From the NCBI GenBank assembly GCA_937906455.1, contig CALCYT010000035.1, positions 1 to 59,853 of the forward strand: 59,853 nucleotides of DNA, written 5' to 3'. The stretch comes from an uncultured Bacteroidales bacterium. GTDB lineage: Bacteria; Bacteroidota; Bacteroidia; Bacteroidales; F082. The stretch's first letter is position 1, and every line of letters begins with the position of its first letter. Below the pieces are notes generated by a model, which had not been told where the DNA came from, searched no databases, and was given only the letters and a program-made list of their open reading frames with translations. Below, piece by piece: positions 16,080-24,253 of this stretch. A program made the translations under genes and the position numbers.

Positions 16080-16430
16080 TCACAAATGTTGAAAAATTTT
16101 CACAAAAATAAAAAAAATATTTTTACGTAAAATCTCTTTTTCTTTAATTTTTAATCACTTACAAAATTACCATTTTTTTACGCCGTTTTATATCTTTTTG
16201 ATTATCATAACTAAAAAAATTATCAACAATTTTTTACCTTTTTCAGTTGATAAGATGTTATAAAATTTTGATAAAATTTTTAAACCGGAAATAACCCCTA
16301 AAATCAAGATTTTTTAAAAAGTTATTTTGTAAAATAAACAGAAAAATAAACAGTTTTTAACAATATTAAAATCTGATTTATAATAACTTAATGAGTTATC
16401 AACACTAAGTTACCTTACTGATTTTTTATG
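16080..16430. other. Candidate chromosomal replication origin (AT-rich, DnaA-box-like motifs)
   Basis: This gene-free 350-base stretch is extremely AT-rich; I counted 18% GC over 16201-16260. It carries TTATCAACA at 16220-16228 and 16396-16404, and the inverted form AGTTGATAA at 16245-16253. These match a relaxed DnaA box (TTATNNACA) except for the last base of the third. Long T/A runs could serve as an unwinding element. Gene orientation is mostly minus to the left and mostly plus to the right for housekeeping genes. dnaA itself is not in the window, which is common when oriC and dnaA are apart. It could also just be an AT-rich spacer. Confidence 0.45.
16103..16110 (-). promoter_or_regulatory. 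Promoter -7 box of rpiB-lutB
   Basis: The minus strand reads TATTTTTG, an exact TAnnTTTG match, 24 bases upstream of the rpiB start. Confidence 0.5.
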
Positions 16431-16532
16431 TTTTTTTTCCTTATTAATTATAAACACAACATAACAATCATCATCGAAAAACTCGTTCTTCCAGATTCTG
16501 AAGAATCATTATTTTTTCTAAAAATTAATTCT

Positions 16533-16610
16533 ATGAAAAGACTCATCATTACATTGTTTTTCACGATTTCGGCAATGTTGTGCCTTACGCAGCCCGACTA
16601 TTCTGAATAA
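16533..16610 (+). pseudogene. Signal-peptide stub of a lost secreted-protein gene
   Basis: The 25-codon frame reads MKRLIITLFFTISAMLCLTQ and then PDYSE before a stop. It looks like a complete signal peptide with no mature protein. Its end overlaps the 3' end of the convergent M64 peptidase gene by 13 bases, at a near-palindrome TATTC-T-GAATA. A deletion that joined the start of one gene to the tail of another would explain it; a tiny hydrophobic peptide gene is the alternative. Confidence 0.35.
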
Positions 16611-17875
16611 TACTTAATCATCCTCTCAATAGCCCTGTCGCACACTGGGCAGAACTTGTCGCCGTCGAATGAGTTCATCAAACAGTCAATCATCGGGCGA
16701 TAGATGCCTTTCAATTGATAACCTGCGCCTTCGTAAACGCCTACTGTCTTGTCATATTTCTTTTCAGCAGGTGTCGGGACAGGCGTTTTATTGCTGAGCA
16801 TGTCTTTCCATTTCGCCTCGAAATTTTTCATCGTGGTGATGTTAGGCTCCCAAGGCTCGATATCCAAACTGTAGTTGTCGGAGCCGTCGTAGGCATATTC
16901 ATCGGCCAAACCCGCAAAACCGTGACCAAACTCATGAATTATCACGTCTGATGAATAACGGTTGCCTGTCGTACTGACGCAATATGAGTTAAAAATGCCG
17001 CCACCGCCGTATTTTTCGGTGTTTGCGAGTATGTAAATCTGGTCGTAAGGCACTTGTCCTGCAAGGGTTTTCATCGTCTCGTTATCGTATGTCATGCAAT
17101 AACGCTCGCTGTTGAATGTCCAGAAACTGCAACTCAAGGCAGTGTTTCTGTAAAATCCGTCGGCAGGCATGGTGATGTCGGATTCTTGTGAAGGCACCAT
17201 CACTGCACGCACGTTGAAACGGTCTTTATAACGGTTGAAAGGCTCGTATTTGAACAGACTTTCCACGAAAAAATGGCAGTCCTGAACAAATTTTCCCATC
17301 TCCTGCTCGGTATAGCCGTCGGGAAGCAGCACGATATCAACGGCGTTTTCAACAGGATAGTTGCCGTAAACATCATAGATGGCGTAAGGCAGCTGCGGTG
17401 CCGGTTTGATGAAATAATCGTCAGGATCGACGGTGATTTTCATTTTCTCGACAAAGTCACCATACTCGTTGCGGGCATAAAAAATGACATCCACTGTTTC
17501 GTTTGGAAAAGGCATCACCACCGACTCATGGAAGCCCTTGCTGATTTTCAATGCCTCTTCAGACGTCTGCCACTCGCCAAAGAGCAGACAATAGCCGTGC
17601 GAATAAAGTACTATGTCGGAATCAGGCAGCGTAACCTCAAAATAATACGCGCCATATTTCATTTCGTCGATGAGCTGAACACGCGGACCGCCCCATTGCG
17701 GCTCCATCACAAGCTTGTCCAAGGCATAAGACACACAGTCGGAATTGCCATACAGATAATAATCTATACGTAACTGGCTGTCAGTGAAATATTTGTCGTA
17801 TTTAACCTGGGCTTTAGCTTTAAGTCCCGTGATAATCAATACTATTGATGAAAGAATAAACAATGTCCTTTTCAT
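16598..17875 (-). CDS. M64 family (IgA-peptidase-like) zinc metallopeptidase, secreted
   Basis: This 425-residue protein is read from the ATG at 17875, which opens a signal peptide (MKRTLFILSSIVLIITGLKAKAQ); the upstream extension MQKKFID is unlikely to be used. An N-terminal beta-rich M64_N domain (about 30-150) precedes the peptidase domain. That domain has the zinc motif HEFGHGFAGLADEY and LLPDGYTEQEM. M64 includes the IgA1/IgA2 protease of a gut Clostridium, but Bacteroidales members are numerous and mostly of unknown substrate. A lysine- and aspartate-rich C-terminus ends with a CPVCDR segment. It is probably periplasmic or extracellular. Confidence 0.88.
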   Translation of the reverse strand: MKRTLFILSSIVLIITGLKAKAQVKYDKYFTDSQLRIDYYLYGNSDCVSYALDKLVMEPQWGGPRVQLIDEMKYGAYYFEVTLPDSDIVLYSHGYCLLFGEWQTSEEALKISKGFHESVVMPFPNETVDVIFYARNEYGDFVEKMKITVDPDDYFIKPAPQLPYAIYDVYGNYPVENAVDIVLLPDGYTEQEMGKFVQDCHFFVESLFKYEPFNRYKDRFNVRAVMVPSQESDITMPADGFYRNTALSCSFWTFNSERYCMTYDNETMKTLAGQVPYDQIYILANTEKYGGGGIFNSYCVSTTGNRYSSDVIIHEFGHGFAGLADEYAYDGSDNYSLDIEPWEPNITTMKNFEAKWKDMLSNKTPVPTPAEKKYDKTVGVYEGAGYQLKGIYRPMIDCLMNSFDGDKFCPVCDRAIERMIKYYSE

Positions 17876-17914
17876 GTCGATGAATTTTTTTTGCAAAATT
17901 ACAATAAAAAATAT

Positions 17915-17922
17915 TATTTTTG
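17915..17922 (+). promoter_or_regulatory. Promoter -7 box of ftsX
   Basis: TATTTTTG fits TAnnTTTG and lies only 13 bases before the ftsX ATG at 17935, implying a very short 5' leader. Confidence 0.55.
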
Positions 17923-17934
17923 CAAATTATTAAT

Positions 17935-18816
17935 ATGAAAGGTAATAATTCGACAACGAAACGCCGTCTCAGAGGTTCATATCTCATCTCGCTGATGAGT
18001 ATCATGCTCGTATTGTTTGTTATCGGGCTTTTTTCGTTTCTCATTCTTTTCGCGAATGGCATTTCTGACTACATAAAAGAAAACATAGGCTTTGAGATAG
18101 TGATGAAAAAAGGTGTTTTGGAGAAGGATATCATTGATTTTCAAAAGATTTTGGATAGCAAGAAATTTGTTAAATCTACAGAATACATCTCACAGCAAGA
18201 GGCCACACGGCGTTTGAGCGAGGATCTTGGTGAAGACATCTTGGAATGGCTTGGCGACGTCGAGAATCCGCTTCTTCCATCAATTGACGTGCGTTTCACA
18301 TCGGATTATGCCAACAACGACAGCATCGCTAAAATAGAGAAATGGGTGATGTCGTACAAAAATGTCAAAGAAGTGTATGTTCAGAAGTCGCTGATACATT
18401 CTATCAATAAGAATATCAATAAGATAGGTTCGGTGATACTGTTTATGGGACTTGTCTTACTCATCATGGCGGTGACGCTCATAAGCCACACGGTTCGTCT
18501 GTCGGTTTATTCCAAACGTTTCGTGGTGCGAAGCATGCAACTTGTGGGAGCCACAGATGGTTTCATAATAAAACCTTTCATGAAATTATTTGTCATTCAA
18601 GGGTTTATAGGCTCTCTGCTTGCGCTGGCACTGCTGACAGTGTTCCTGATGACGGCAGTGAAAAACATACCGGAGCTAATGACCATCACCAATCGGACCG
18701 ACATAGCGATGATTTATGTGGCGGTGATGTTTTTGGGAGTGCTGCTCACCACTATGTCAACTTATTTCTCTATGAAAAAATATCTTCGCGCAGATATCGA
18801 CGACCTTTATGAATAA
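17935..18816 (+). CDS. ftsX: Cell division protein FtsX
   Basis: This 293-residue inner-membrane permease-like protein has a cytoplasmic N-terminus, a first membrane helix (about 18-43), a periplasmic domain (about 45-165) and three C-terminal helices. With the ATPase FtsE it controls peptidoglycan hydrolases at the septum; ftsE is not adjacent here. The start at 17935 (MKGNNSTTKRRLRGS) is chosen because the promoter lies just before it and an upstream ATG-less extension would overlap the promoter. It begins a rightward run ftsX-DUF3098-uppP-truB. Confidence 0.92.
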   Translation: MKGNNSTTKRRLRGSYLISLMSIMLVLFVIGLFSFLILFANGISDYIKENIGFEIVMKKGVLEKDIIDFQKILDSKKFVKSTEYISQQEATRRLSEDLGEDILEWLGDVENPLLPSIDVRFTSDYANNDSIAKIEKWVMSYKNVKEVYVQKSLIHSINKNINKIGSVILFMGLVLLIMAVTLISHTVRLSVYSKRFVVRSMQLVGATDGFIIKPFMKLFVIQGFIGSLLALALLTVFLMTAVKNIPELMTITNRTDIAMIYVAVMFLGVLLTTMSTYFSMKKYLRADIDDLYE

Positions 18817-18831
18817 TTTAATTTTACAGAT

Positions 18832-19089
18832 ATGGCAACAAAAAACAACGTGAAAACAAACGACAAAGAACAGAAACCGATGCCTTTCGGGCGCGACAAC
18901 TATAAATGGGTGCTAATAGGACTGGCATTCCTGCTGGTGGGCTTCCTCCTGATGATTGGAGGCGGCTCCGATAACCCTGATGTGTTCAACGAGGGAATGT
19001 TCAACTTCAGACGACTGACGCTCTCCCCAATCCTTATTCTGATAGGATTCGGAATACAGTTCTATGCGATAATGAAAAAACCTAAATAA
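18832..19089 (+). CDS. DUF3098 family membrane protein
   Basis: This 85-residue protein has two membrane helices (about 25-43 and 63-80) separated by a loop with GGGSDNPDVFNEGMFNFRR, typical of DUF3098. In Bacteroidota this small protein is regularly found between ftsX and uppP, as here, so a link to envelope or lipid-carrier metabolism is inferred. The molecular function is unknown. It lies 15 bases after ftsX. Confidence 0.88.
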   Translation: MATKNNVKTNDKEQKPMPFGRDNYKWVLIGLAFLLVGFLLMIGGGSDNPDVFNEGMFNFRRLTLSPILILIGFGIQFYAIMKKPK

Positions 19090-19090
19090 A

Positions 19091-19170
19091 GTTAGTCAGT
19101 TAATCAGTTAGTCAGTTGTTCAGTTAAATTAGTCAACTGACTAACTGAACAACTGAACAACTGAACAACT
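19091..19170. repeat. 8-bp-period palindromic hairpin, copy 1
   Basis: Two arms of about 35 bases are each made of 8-base units: NNTCAGTT on the left (19091-19125) and AACTGANN on the right (19135-19170). They are separated by the 9-base loop AAATTAGTC (19126-19134). As RNA it would fold into a long hairpin. The same loop and unit vocabulary recur at 20698-20781. Confidence 0.85.
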
Positions 19171-19178
19171 TTTAAGAA

Positions 19179-19997
19179 ATGGATTGGTTACAAGCTTTAT
19201 TATTGGGAATCCTTCAGGGTCTGACTGAGTTCCTTCCGGTGTCGAGCAGCGGACACCTCACAATTTTGTCGAATATCTTCGGGATGAACGGTGAGGAAAA
19301 CCTCACGTTTAATGTTGTTCTGCATGTCGCGACAGTATGTGCCACTTTGGTAGTCTTATGGAGCGAAGTGGTGTGGATTTTCAAGGATTTGTTTACAAAA
19401 CAGCAGTGGAACTCGTACAAAAACCTCAACGGAGGCACGAAATACGCAATCAATATCATCATCTCGATGATTCCAGTAGGCATCGTCGGTTTGTTTTTCA
19501 AAGACACCGTCGAAGAGATTTTCGGTTCAGGTTTGCTGATAGTAGGCATCATGCTGTTGGTGACCGCCACTTTGCTGACATTCGCGCATTTTGCGAAGCC
19601 ACGTCAGCGTGAGGAGATATCCGGATGGCATGCCTTCATCATCGGTATCGGACAGGCTTGCGCCACCATGCCGGGACTGTCGCGCTCTGGCACGACAATT
19701 GCCACCGGACTTTTGCTCGGCAACAAGAAGGAGAAACTCGCCCAGTTCTCGTTTCTGATGGTGATTCCTCCAATTCTCGGGGAGGCACTGCTTGATTTTA
19801 AAGATGTCATTGAGGTGGGCTGGAACGCCGCCATGGCTGGAATCTCGCCTATCGTGCTCATCATCGGGTTTTTGGCGGCGTTTATCACAGGATGCCTCGC
19901 CTGCAAATGGATGATTAACATAGTAAAGAAAGGTAAGCTGATCTATTTCGCAATATATTGCGTTATAGTTGGTGTTTTGGCAATTTGTTTCGCATAA
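19179..19997 (+). CDS. uppP: Undecaprenyl-diphosphatase
   Basis: This 272-residue integral membrane enzyme of the BacA/UppP family dephosphorylates undecaprenyl diphosphate, recycling the lipid carrier for cell-wall and polysaccharide synthesis; it also gives bacitracin tolerance. The catalytic segments GLTEFLPVSSSGHL (15-28) and PGLSRSGTTIATG are complete, and about eight membrane segments are visible. Its stop shares one base with the truB start (TAATG), so the two are coupled. A hairpin element lies directly upstream. Confidence 0.95.
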   Translation: MDWLQALLLGILQGLTEFLPVSSSGHLTILSNIFGMNGEENLTFNVVLHVATVCATLVVLWSEVVWIFKDLFTKQQWNSYKNLNGGTKYAINIIISMIPVGIVGLFFKDTVEEIFGSGLLIVGIMLLVTATLLTFAHFAKPRQREEISGWHAFIIGIGQACATMPGLSRSGTTIATGLLLGNKKEKLAQFSFLMVIPPILGEALLDFKDVIEVGWNAAMAGISPIVLIIGFLAAFITGCLACKWMINIVKKGKLIYFAIYCVIVGVLAICFA

Positions 19998-20695
19998 TGG
20001 CAGACTTTAAATTCGAAGAAGGAGAAGTCTTTTTGATAGACAAGCCCTTGGATTGGACGTCATTCGATGTCGTCAACCTTATCCGTGCCGTCATCAAGAA
20101 ATATCACCATATCCGGAAACTGAAGGTAGGTCATGCCGGCACCTTGGACCCGCTGGCGACAGGTTTGCTGATACTATGCACTGGCCGAATGACCAAGCAA
20201 ATCGACAATTTCCAGGCACAAGAGAAGGTTTACACCGGCACCATGCTACTCGGTCAGACCACGCCGACTTACGACCTCGAGAGTGAGCCTAACCAGTTCT
20301 TCCCGACAGACGGGATCAGCGCCGAGGCGTTAGACGAGGCGCGTAAAAAATTCATCGGCGACATCATGCAGCGTCCGCCGAAGTTCTCGGCAATAAAGAT
20401 TCAGGGCAAGCGCGCTTTCGACTATGCTCGTTCCGACGAGGAGCTGGAATTGAAGGAGCGATTAGTGCATATCGATGATTTTCAAATAGATACGACAAAC
20501 TTTCCTAAAGTCGATTTCATGGTAAGATGTTCCAAAGGAACATATATCCGCTCGTTAGTCAACGACTTCGGACAGGCGCTCGGCAACGGAGCATGCTTGA
20601 TAAGCTTGCGCCGTACAAAAATCGGTGATTTCGACGTGAAAGACGCCTGGGACTTGATGGAGCTGAAGCAGAAAATCATAGAAACATCTTCTTAA
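19997..20695 (+). CDS. truB: tRNA pseudouridine(55) synthase
   Basis: This 232-residue enzyme makes pseudouridine 55 in the T-loop of tRNAs. The catalytic Asp51 sits in GHAGTLDPLATGLL, and RPPKFSAIKIQGKRAFDYAR and KGTYIRSL are standard TruB segments. The start at 19997 (MADFKFEEGE) is preferred over an upstream in-frame codon, because it gives the family's normal N-terminus and the one-base overlap with uppP. The gene is followed by the second 8-bp-period hairpin. Confidence 0.95.
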   Translation: MADFKFEEGEVFLIDKPLDWTSFDVVNLIRAVIKKYHHIRKLKVGHAGTLDPLATGLLILCTGRMTKQIDNFQAQEKVYTGTMLLGQTTPTYDLESEPNQFFPTDGISAEALDEARKKFIGDIMQRPPKFSAIKIQGKRAFDYARSDEELELKERLVHIDDFQIDTTNFPKVDFMVRCSKGTYIRSLVNDFGQALGNGACLISLRRTKIGDFDVKDAWDLMELKQKIIETSS

Positions 20696-20697
20696 AA

Positions 20698-20781
20698 GTT
20701 GTTCAGTTGTTCAGTTAGTCAGTTGTTCAGTTAAATTAGTCAACTGACTAACTGAACAACTGACTAACTGATTAACTGATT
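20698..20781. repeat. 8-bp-period palindromic hairpin, copy 2
   Basis: Left arm 20698-20732, loop AAATTAGTC 20733-20741 and right arm 20742-20781 are all built from (N)NTCAGTT and AACTGANN units. The core around the loop is identical to copy 1. It follows truB directly and may act as a terminator, although no T-run follows it. Confidence 0.85.
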
Positions 20782-20844
20782 CGGATGTTTTAGTTTAGAG
20801 TTTATATTTAAAATATATCCTGTTAATCTTGTAAATCCTGTCTG

Positions 20845-21099
20845 ATGAAAAAACGTTATACATTTTCTTCTGGCGATTCTTTTGAAGCTGATTTGGACGA
20901 TTTAAAACGTCTTCTCGCTGAAAATCAACAATATGTTGAGAACTATGAAGATGTCTTAGGTTCTCTCTACGATGATGAATACGTCGCTCGCGGCAATGGC
21001 TTCTGCGACTGCAAATACAGCGACGACTTTGTCGAAAGCCAGCTTGAAAAGTATCAGAAAAGGGTTGAAGAACTGAAAAATTGGATAAAAAATATCTAA
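20845..21099 (+). CDS. Small acidic hypothetical protein
   Basis: This 84-residue soluble protein starts MKKRYTFSSGDSFEADLDDLKRLL and has a helical, acidic N-terminal half. A short Cys pair (FCDCKYSDDF) follows, and it ends in an amphipathic helix (VESQLEKYQKRVEELKNW). I do not recognise a family. It overlaps the end of the convergent XRE regulator gene by four bases. The codon use is normal for the region, and the frame is probably real. Confidence 0.5.
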   Translation: MKKRYTFSSGDSFEADLDDLKRLLAENQQYVENYEDVLGSLYDDEYVARGNGFCDCKYSDDFVESQLEKYQKRVEELKNWIKNI

Positions 21100-21296
21100 T
21101 CTTTGTCTTCGAGCATGAAAATCTCTTCAACTTTTTTGTCGAACACCTGCGCCATTTTCAGCGCCAGCACTGTCGAAGGAACATATTTCCCTGATTCCAC
21201 CGCGTTGATGGTCTGACGGCTCACTCCTATGCGTTTTGCAAGCTCATCCTGCGTGATGTCGAGCTCGGCTCGCGCCACTTTCAAACGGTTTTTCAT
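21096..21296 (-). CDS. XRE-family helix-turn-helix regulator
   Basis: This 66-residue protein consists of a single HTH_3 domain (RAELDITQDELAKRIGVSRQ and NAVESGKYVPS) and resembles the small YozG-type regulators. Its start overlaps the stop of the membrane-protein gene upstream by four bases, forming a two-gene operon. Such regulator/membrane-protein pairs are common in Bacteroidota; autoregulation is likely but the signal is unknown. Confidence 0.9.
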   Translation of the reverse strand: MKNRLKVARAELDITQDELAKRIGVSRQTINAVESGKYVPSTVLALKMAQVFDKKVEEIFMLEDKD

Positions 21297-21751
21297 TGTG
21301 CACCTCCTTTGTTGGCTTTGTACAGCTCAATTCTGAATTTGATGATGAAAAGAATCAAAAACAATGGGAAAATCGAATACATGGCATACAAATACGACAG
21401 GCCATAAATTGTAAAAGTGAACAAAATCAACAAGATAGCTGAGATATAAGTCGCCCAAACCAGACTTTGTTCACGGATGCTTGTTACGAATTCATCTTCA
21501 ATTTTTTCTTTAGAAAAACCAATGAAAACAAGTCCGACGATTAAGACCGGAATGATAAATGTGATTATACCGCATTCTGCCATACAGAAAAACCTACATC
21601 CGCCCAACAAACCTCCATCAATCATTGCGGGCATTTTGAATTCCGGGCTGATTTCCAATAACCTCCAGATAATCAATGCAATACATGCAACGGCGGTAAT
21701 CGCCAATCCGACAATCTTAAAGCTGTTCGGAAACAAATAGTTCTTTTTCAT
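21293..21751 (-). CDS. Four-helix membrane protein paired with XRE regulator
   Basis: This 152-residue protein begins MKKNYLFPNSFKIVGLAI and has about four membrane helices (11-31, 60-79, 97-115 and 118-137). A short Cys-containing loop (CRFFCMAEC) lies before the second helix. I do not recognise a named domain. It is translationally coupled (ATGA-type overlap) to the XRE regulator, suggesting it senses or anchors something for the regulator. Confidence 0.7.
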   Translation of the reverse strand: MKKNYLFPNSFKIVGLAITAVACIALIIWRLLEISPEFKMPAMIDGGLLGGCRFFCMAECGIITFIIPVLIVGLVFIGFSKEKIEDEFVTSIREQSLVWATYISAILLILFTFTIYGLSYLYAMYSIFPLFLILFIIKFRIELYKANKGGAQ

Positions 21752-21806
21752 AACAAAATATTAAACATTTTGCAAAAGTAAATAAATTACATTAACACAA
21801 TTTAAA

Positions 21807-21837
21807 ACCCCGAAAATTTTTGCTCCATTTTCGGGGT
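21807..21837 (-). terminator. Rho-independent terminator of the Cys-rich lipoprotein gene
   Basis: A perfect 11-base stem, ACCCCGAAAAT with ATTTTCGGGGT, has a 9-base loop. Read on the minus strand it is followed by TTTT. It lies 36 bases past the lipoprotein stop and before the XRE operon. Confidence 0.75.
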
Positions 21838-21872
21838 CAAGTTAAACTATATCTATTGTTCTAACTATAAAA

Positions 21873-22793
21873 CTAACGCAGTTCCTGTAAAGAACATGAA
21901 GTACAATTACCAGTATTACAATAATAGATTGTGCCCAATGGTGTCCATTGTTTAGCAGCAGTACACCCATCAGAACCAGATTTACATTCACAGTGTATAA
22001 CATCTTCTGGAGCACTTTTTAAAGGGATACTCATTGCAAAAATATCATGTAAACCCGATTCGTCAGAATAGCTAATAATGCTTTCTTCTGGCAAGTTAAA
22101 TGGAACTAATGCTACATTGCCCAAAATGTTAAAAAAGGCATATACATTTGGTGTTATATTGTTTGAAGAAAAGAAATCCGCAGTCTCTGTTAAATAATCT
22201 TTAACTAAATCCATTTCAAATAACTCCTCAAAAGCATTTCCGTGTATAATACTTTTGTGTTTAATACCATGTGAAATAAGTGTTTTGTTGTCTGGAATAT
22301 TATTTTCTGTCAACAATGTTATGCCGGCATTTTTATTAATTAAACCGACAATTTCAACGTCCGTCCATTTTTTTCTTTCATCTTTATACTTTGGTTGTGA
22401 TTCACAACAAGTACACGTTTCTTCCATAATACATACAAAAGTGCTGTTAAACATTACAGGAGTGCATTCATGACCACAATTGCAAGTACATGTTATGCCA
22501 ATAACAGGGGAAGTAACCCAACCTTTACTATTGTCATCAGTCTTTATAACGTAGAAATAATCTTTTGGCAGCGTAAGTTCAAAGAATCCATCGCTAATAC
22601 ACGTTGCTATACTACCGTCTGGAAAGGGCACCCCAACACCAGAATACTCTATTTCTTCAATTAGTTTAGAATCGACAGCATTATCTAAAGTTCTAAGTGT
22701 GATATTATCACTTTTTTTACACCCAATTATTAAAATTGTTATAGTTGCAATTAAACAAAATCTATTAATTTTTAAGTTATTATGTCTTTTCAT
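21873..22793 (-). CDS. Cysteine-rich putative lipoprotein of unknown function
   Basis: This 306-residue protein has a hydrophobic N-terminus ending in a lipobox-like ILIIGC, so it is a likely lipoprotein. Several Cys clusters follow: CTCNCGHEC (about 101-109), CIMEETCTCC, CECKSGSDGC and a C-terminal CNTGNCTSC. The middle carries no motif I can name. The clusters could bind metal or form disulfides outside the cytoplasm. The gene is AT-rich against its neighbours and stands alone with its own terminator, which suggests a recent arrival. Confidence 0.6.
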   Translation of the reverse strand: MKRHNNLKINRFCLIATITILIIGCKKSDNITLRTLDNAVDSKLIEEIEYSGVGVPFPDGSIATCISDGFFELTLPKDYFYVIKTDDNSKGWVTSPVIGITCTCNCGHECTPVMFNSTFVCIMEETCTCCESQPKYKDERKKWTDVEIVGLINKNAGITLLTENNIPDNKTLISHGIKHKSIIHGNAFEELFEMDLVKDYLTETADFFSSNNITPNVYAFFNILGNVALVPFNLPEESIISYSDESGLHDIFAMSIPLKSAPEDVIHCECKSGSDGCTAAKQWTPLGTIYYCNTGNCTSCSLQELR

Positions 22794-23223
22794 AATGTTT
22801 TTTCGCTTCGCGGTTCCATTATTCCGCGGTCTTATTGAAGCGATTTGAGCTTTTGAAAATAATTAAATTTAATGTTATCTATTATAGATAATGATTAATT
22901 TGGATGATATAATAATTTGTTTTTTCCTAGATACCATATATTAAGAAAAATAAACCCAAATAAAAACATTATTTCAAATAGTTTTATCATACAATTATTA
23001 ATTGACGCTGCAAAAGTAAAGAATATTTTACATATAGACAAATTAATTTTACATTTTTTTGAAAAAAGTTTGATAAAGATTTATCCACTGCCCTATCCGC
23101 TTCGGTCGAGGTTCGGTCGAAATGACGATAGATATCGGAAAATTTTGTAATTTTGCGGCCTGATTTAAAAGGAAAAAACAGAAAAACAATCTTGTTAATC
23201 CTGTCTAAATTAACTTGTAAATC
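22794..23223. other. AT-rich spacer with stem-loop, half REP element and PTS promoter
   Basis: No gene is seen. A stem-loop with arms TCGCTTC/GAAGCGA and CGCGG/CCGCG lies at 22803-22843, just upstream of the lipoprotein start. One half of the CATTTCGA repeat family (TCGAAATGACG) is at 23117-23127. A word-repeat run (variants of AATCTTGT and AATCCTGT) lies at about 23190-23222 and resembles 20813-20843. Confidence 0.6.
23148..23155 (+). promoter_or_regulatory. Promoter -7 box of the PTS IIC gene
   Basis: TAATTTTG matches TAnnTTTG and lies 68 bases before the start codon at 23224. Confidence 0.5.
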
Positions 23224-24240
23224 ATGTCAAATTTTAAAGCATTTTTAAAAAGGAAAAATATCGAGGTCACGGCAAAGGCATATTTGCTTGACGCTCTTGG
23301 AGCGATGGCGCTCGGTTTGTTTGCATCATTGCTTATTGGAACGATTTTCGACACCATCGGAAACCGACTGAATATCCCGATGTTTGTTGAGTTTGCGAAA
23401 TACTGCAAAATCGCTGCCGGTCCGGCTATGGGGGTGGCTATCGCTTACGCTCTTCATGCCCCGGCTTTGGTGATGTTCAGCGCTGTTGCGGTCGGAGTGG
23501 CAGGAAACACCCTTGGCGGTCCTGTGGGAGTGCTCGTGGCAGTCGTCATCAGCACAGAACTCGGCAAAATGGTGTCGAAGGAGACACAGGTCGATATTCT
23601 TGTAACTCCTTCTGTTACAATAATTTCAGGTATATTGCTCGCCATGTTCGTCGGACCCGGGATCAGTCGTTTCATGACCGCTTTCGGCGATTTCATCATG
23701 TATGCCACCAATCTGCATCCGTTTGTCATGGGCATAGTAGTGTCGGTGAGCATAGGCATGGCGTTGACACTGCCCATCAGCAGTGCAGCTATATGTATCG
23801 CCATCGGACTTTCGGGAATAGCTGGCGGCGCAGCAACCGCAGGTTGCTGCGCCCAAATGGTCGGTTTCGCCGTCATGAGCTTCAAGGAAAACCGCTGGGG
23901 CGGACTCATCTCTCAAGGCATCGGCACCTCGATGCTTCAGATGCCTAATATCTTGCGTCATCCTCTGACGTGGATACCTCCGATTCTGACATCAGCCATC
24001 ACCGGACCCTTGGCAACCTGCGTTTTCCATCTCGAGAACGTGCCAATCGGCTCAGGAATGGGAACATGCGGCCTCGTCGGACCTCTCGGCGTCATCTCGG
24101 CAATGCCCGACGGCGGCTCGCAGATGTGGTGGGGAATCCTCCTGATTTGCTTCGTGCTCCCCGCCGTCCTGACATGGCTCTTCGGATTAGTTTTCAGAAA
24201 GTTGAATTGGATTAAAGACGGAGATCTGAAACTGGAATAA
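23224..24240 (+). CDS. PTS transporter subunit IIC family (PTS_EIIC_2) membrane protein
   Basis: This 338-residue polytopic membrane protein of about ten helices is rich in Gly and Ala, with segments such as AVAVGVAGNTLGGPVGVLVA and GIAGGAATAGCCAQMVGFAV that are typical of PF13303. In a classical phosphotransferase system the IIC subunit moves a sugar through the membrane. No EIIA, EIIB, EI or HPr gene is near, and Bacteroidota usually lack sugar PTS, so a different transport role is plausible. Half-copies of the CGTCATTTCGA repeat family lie on both sides, pointing outward. Confidence 0.8.
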   Translation: MSNFKAFLKRKNIEVTAKAYLLDALGAMALGLFASLLIGTIFDTIGNRLNIPMFVEFAKYCKIAAGPAMGVAIAYALHAPALVMFSAVAVGVAGNTLGGPVGVLVAVVISTELGKMVSKETQVDILVTPSVTIISGILLAMFVGPGISRFMTAFGDFIMYATNLHPFVMGIVVSVSIGMALTLPISSAAICIAIGLSGIAGGAATAGCCAQMVGFAVMSFKENRWGGLISQGIGTSMLQMPNILRHPLTWIPPILTSAITGPLATCVFHLENVPIGSGMGTCGLVGPLGVISAMPDGGSQMWWGILLICFVLPAVLTWLFGLVFRKLNWIKDGDLKLE

Positions 24241-24253
24241 TACCGTCATTTCG

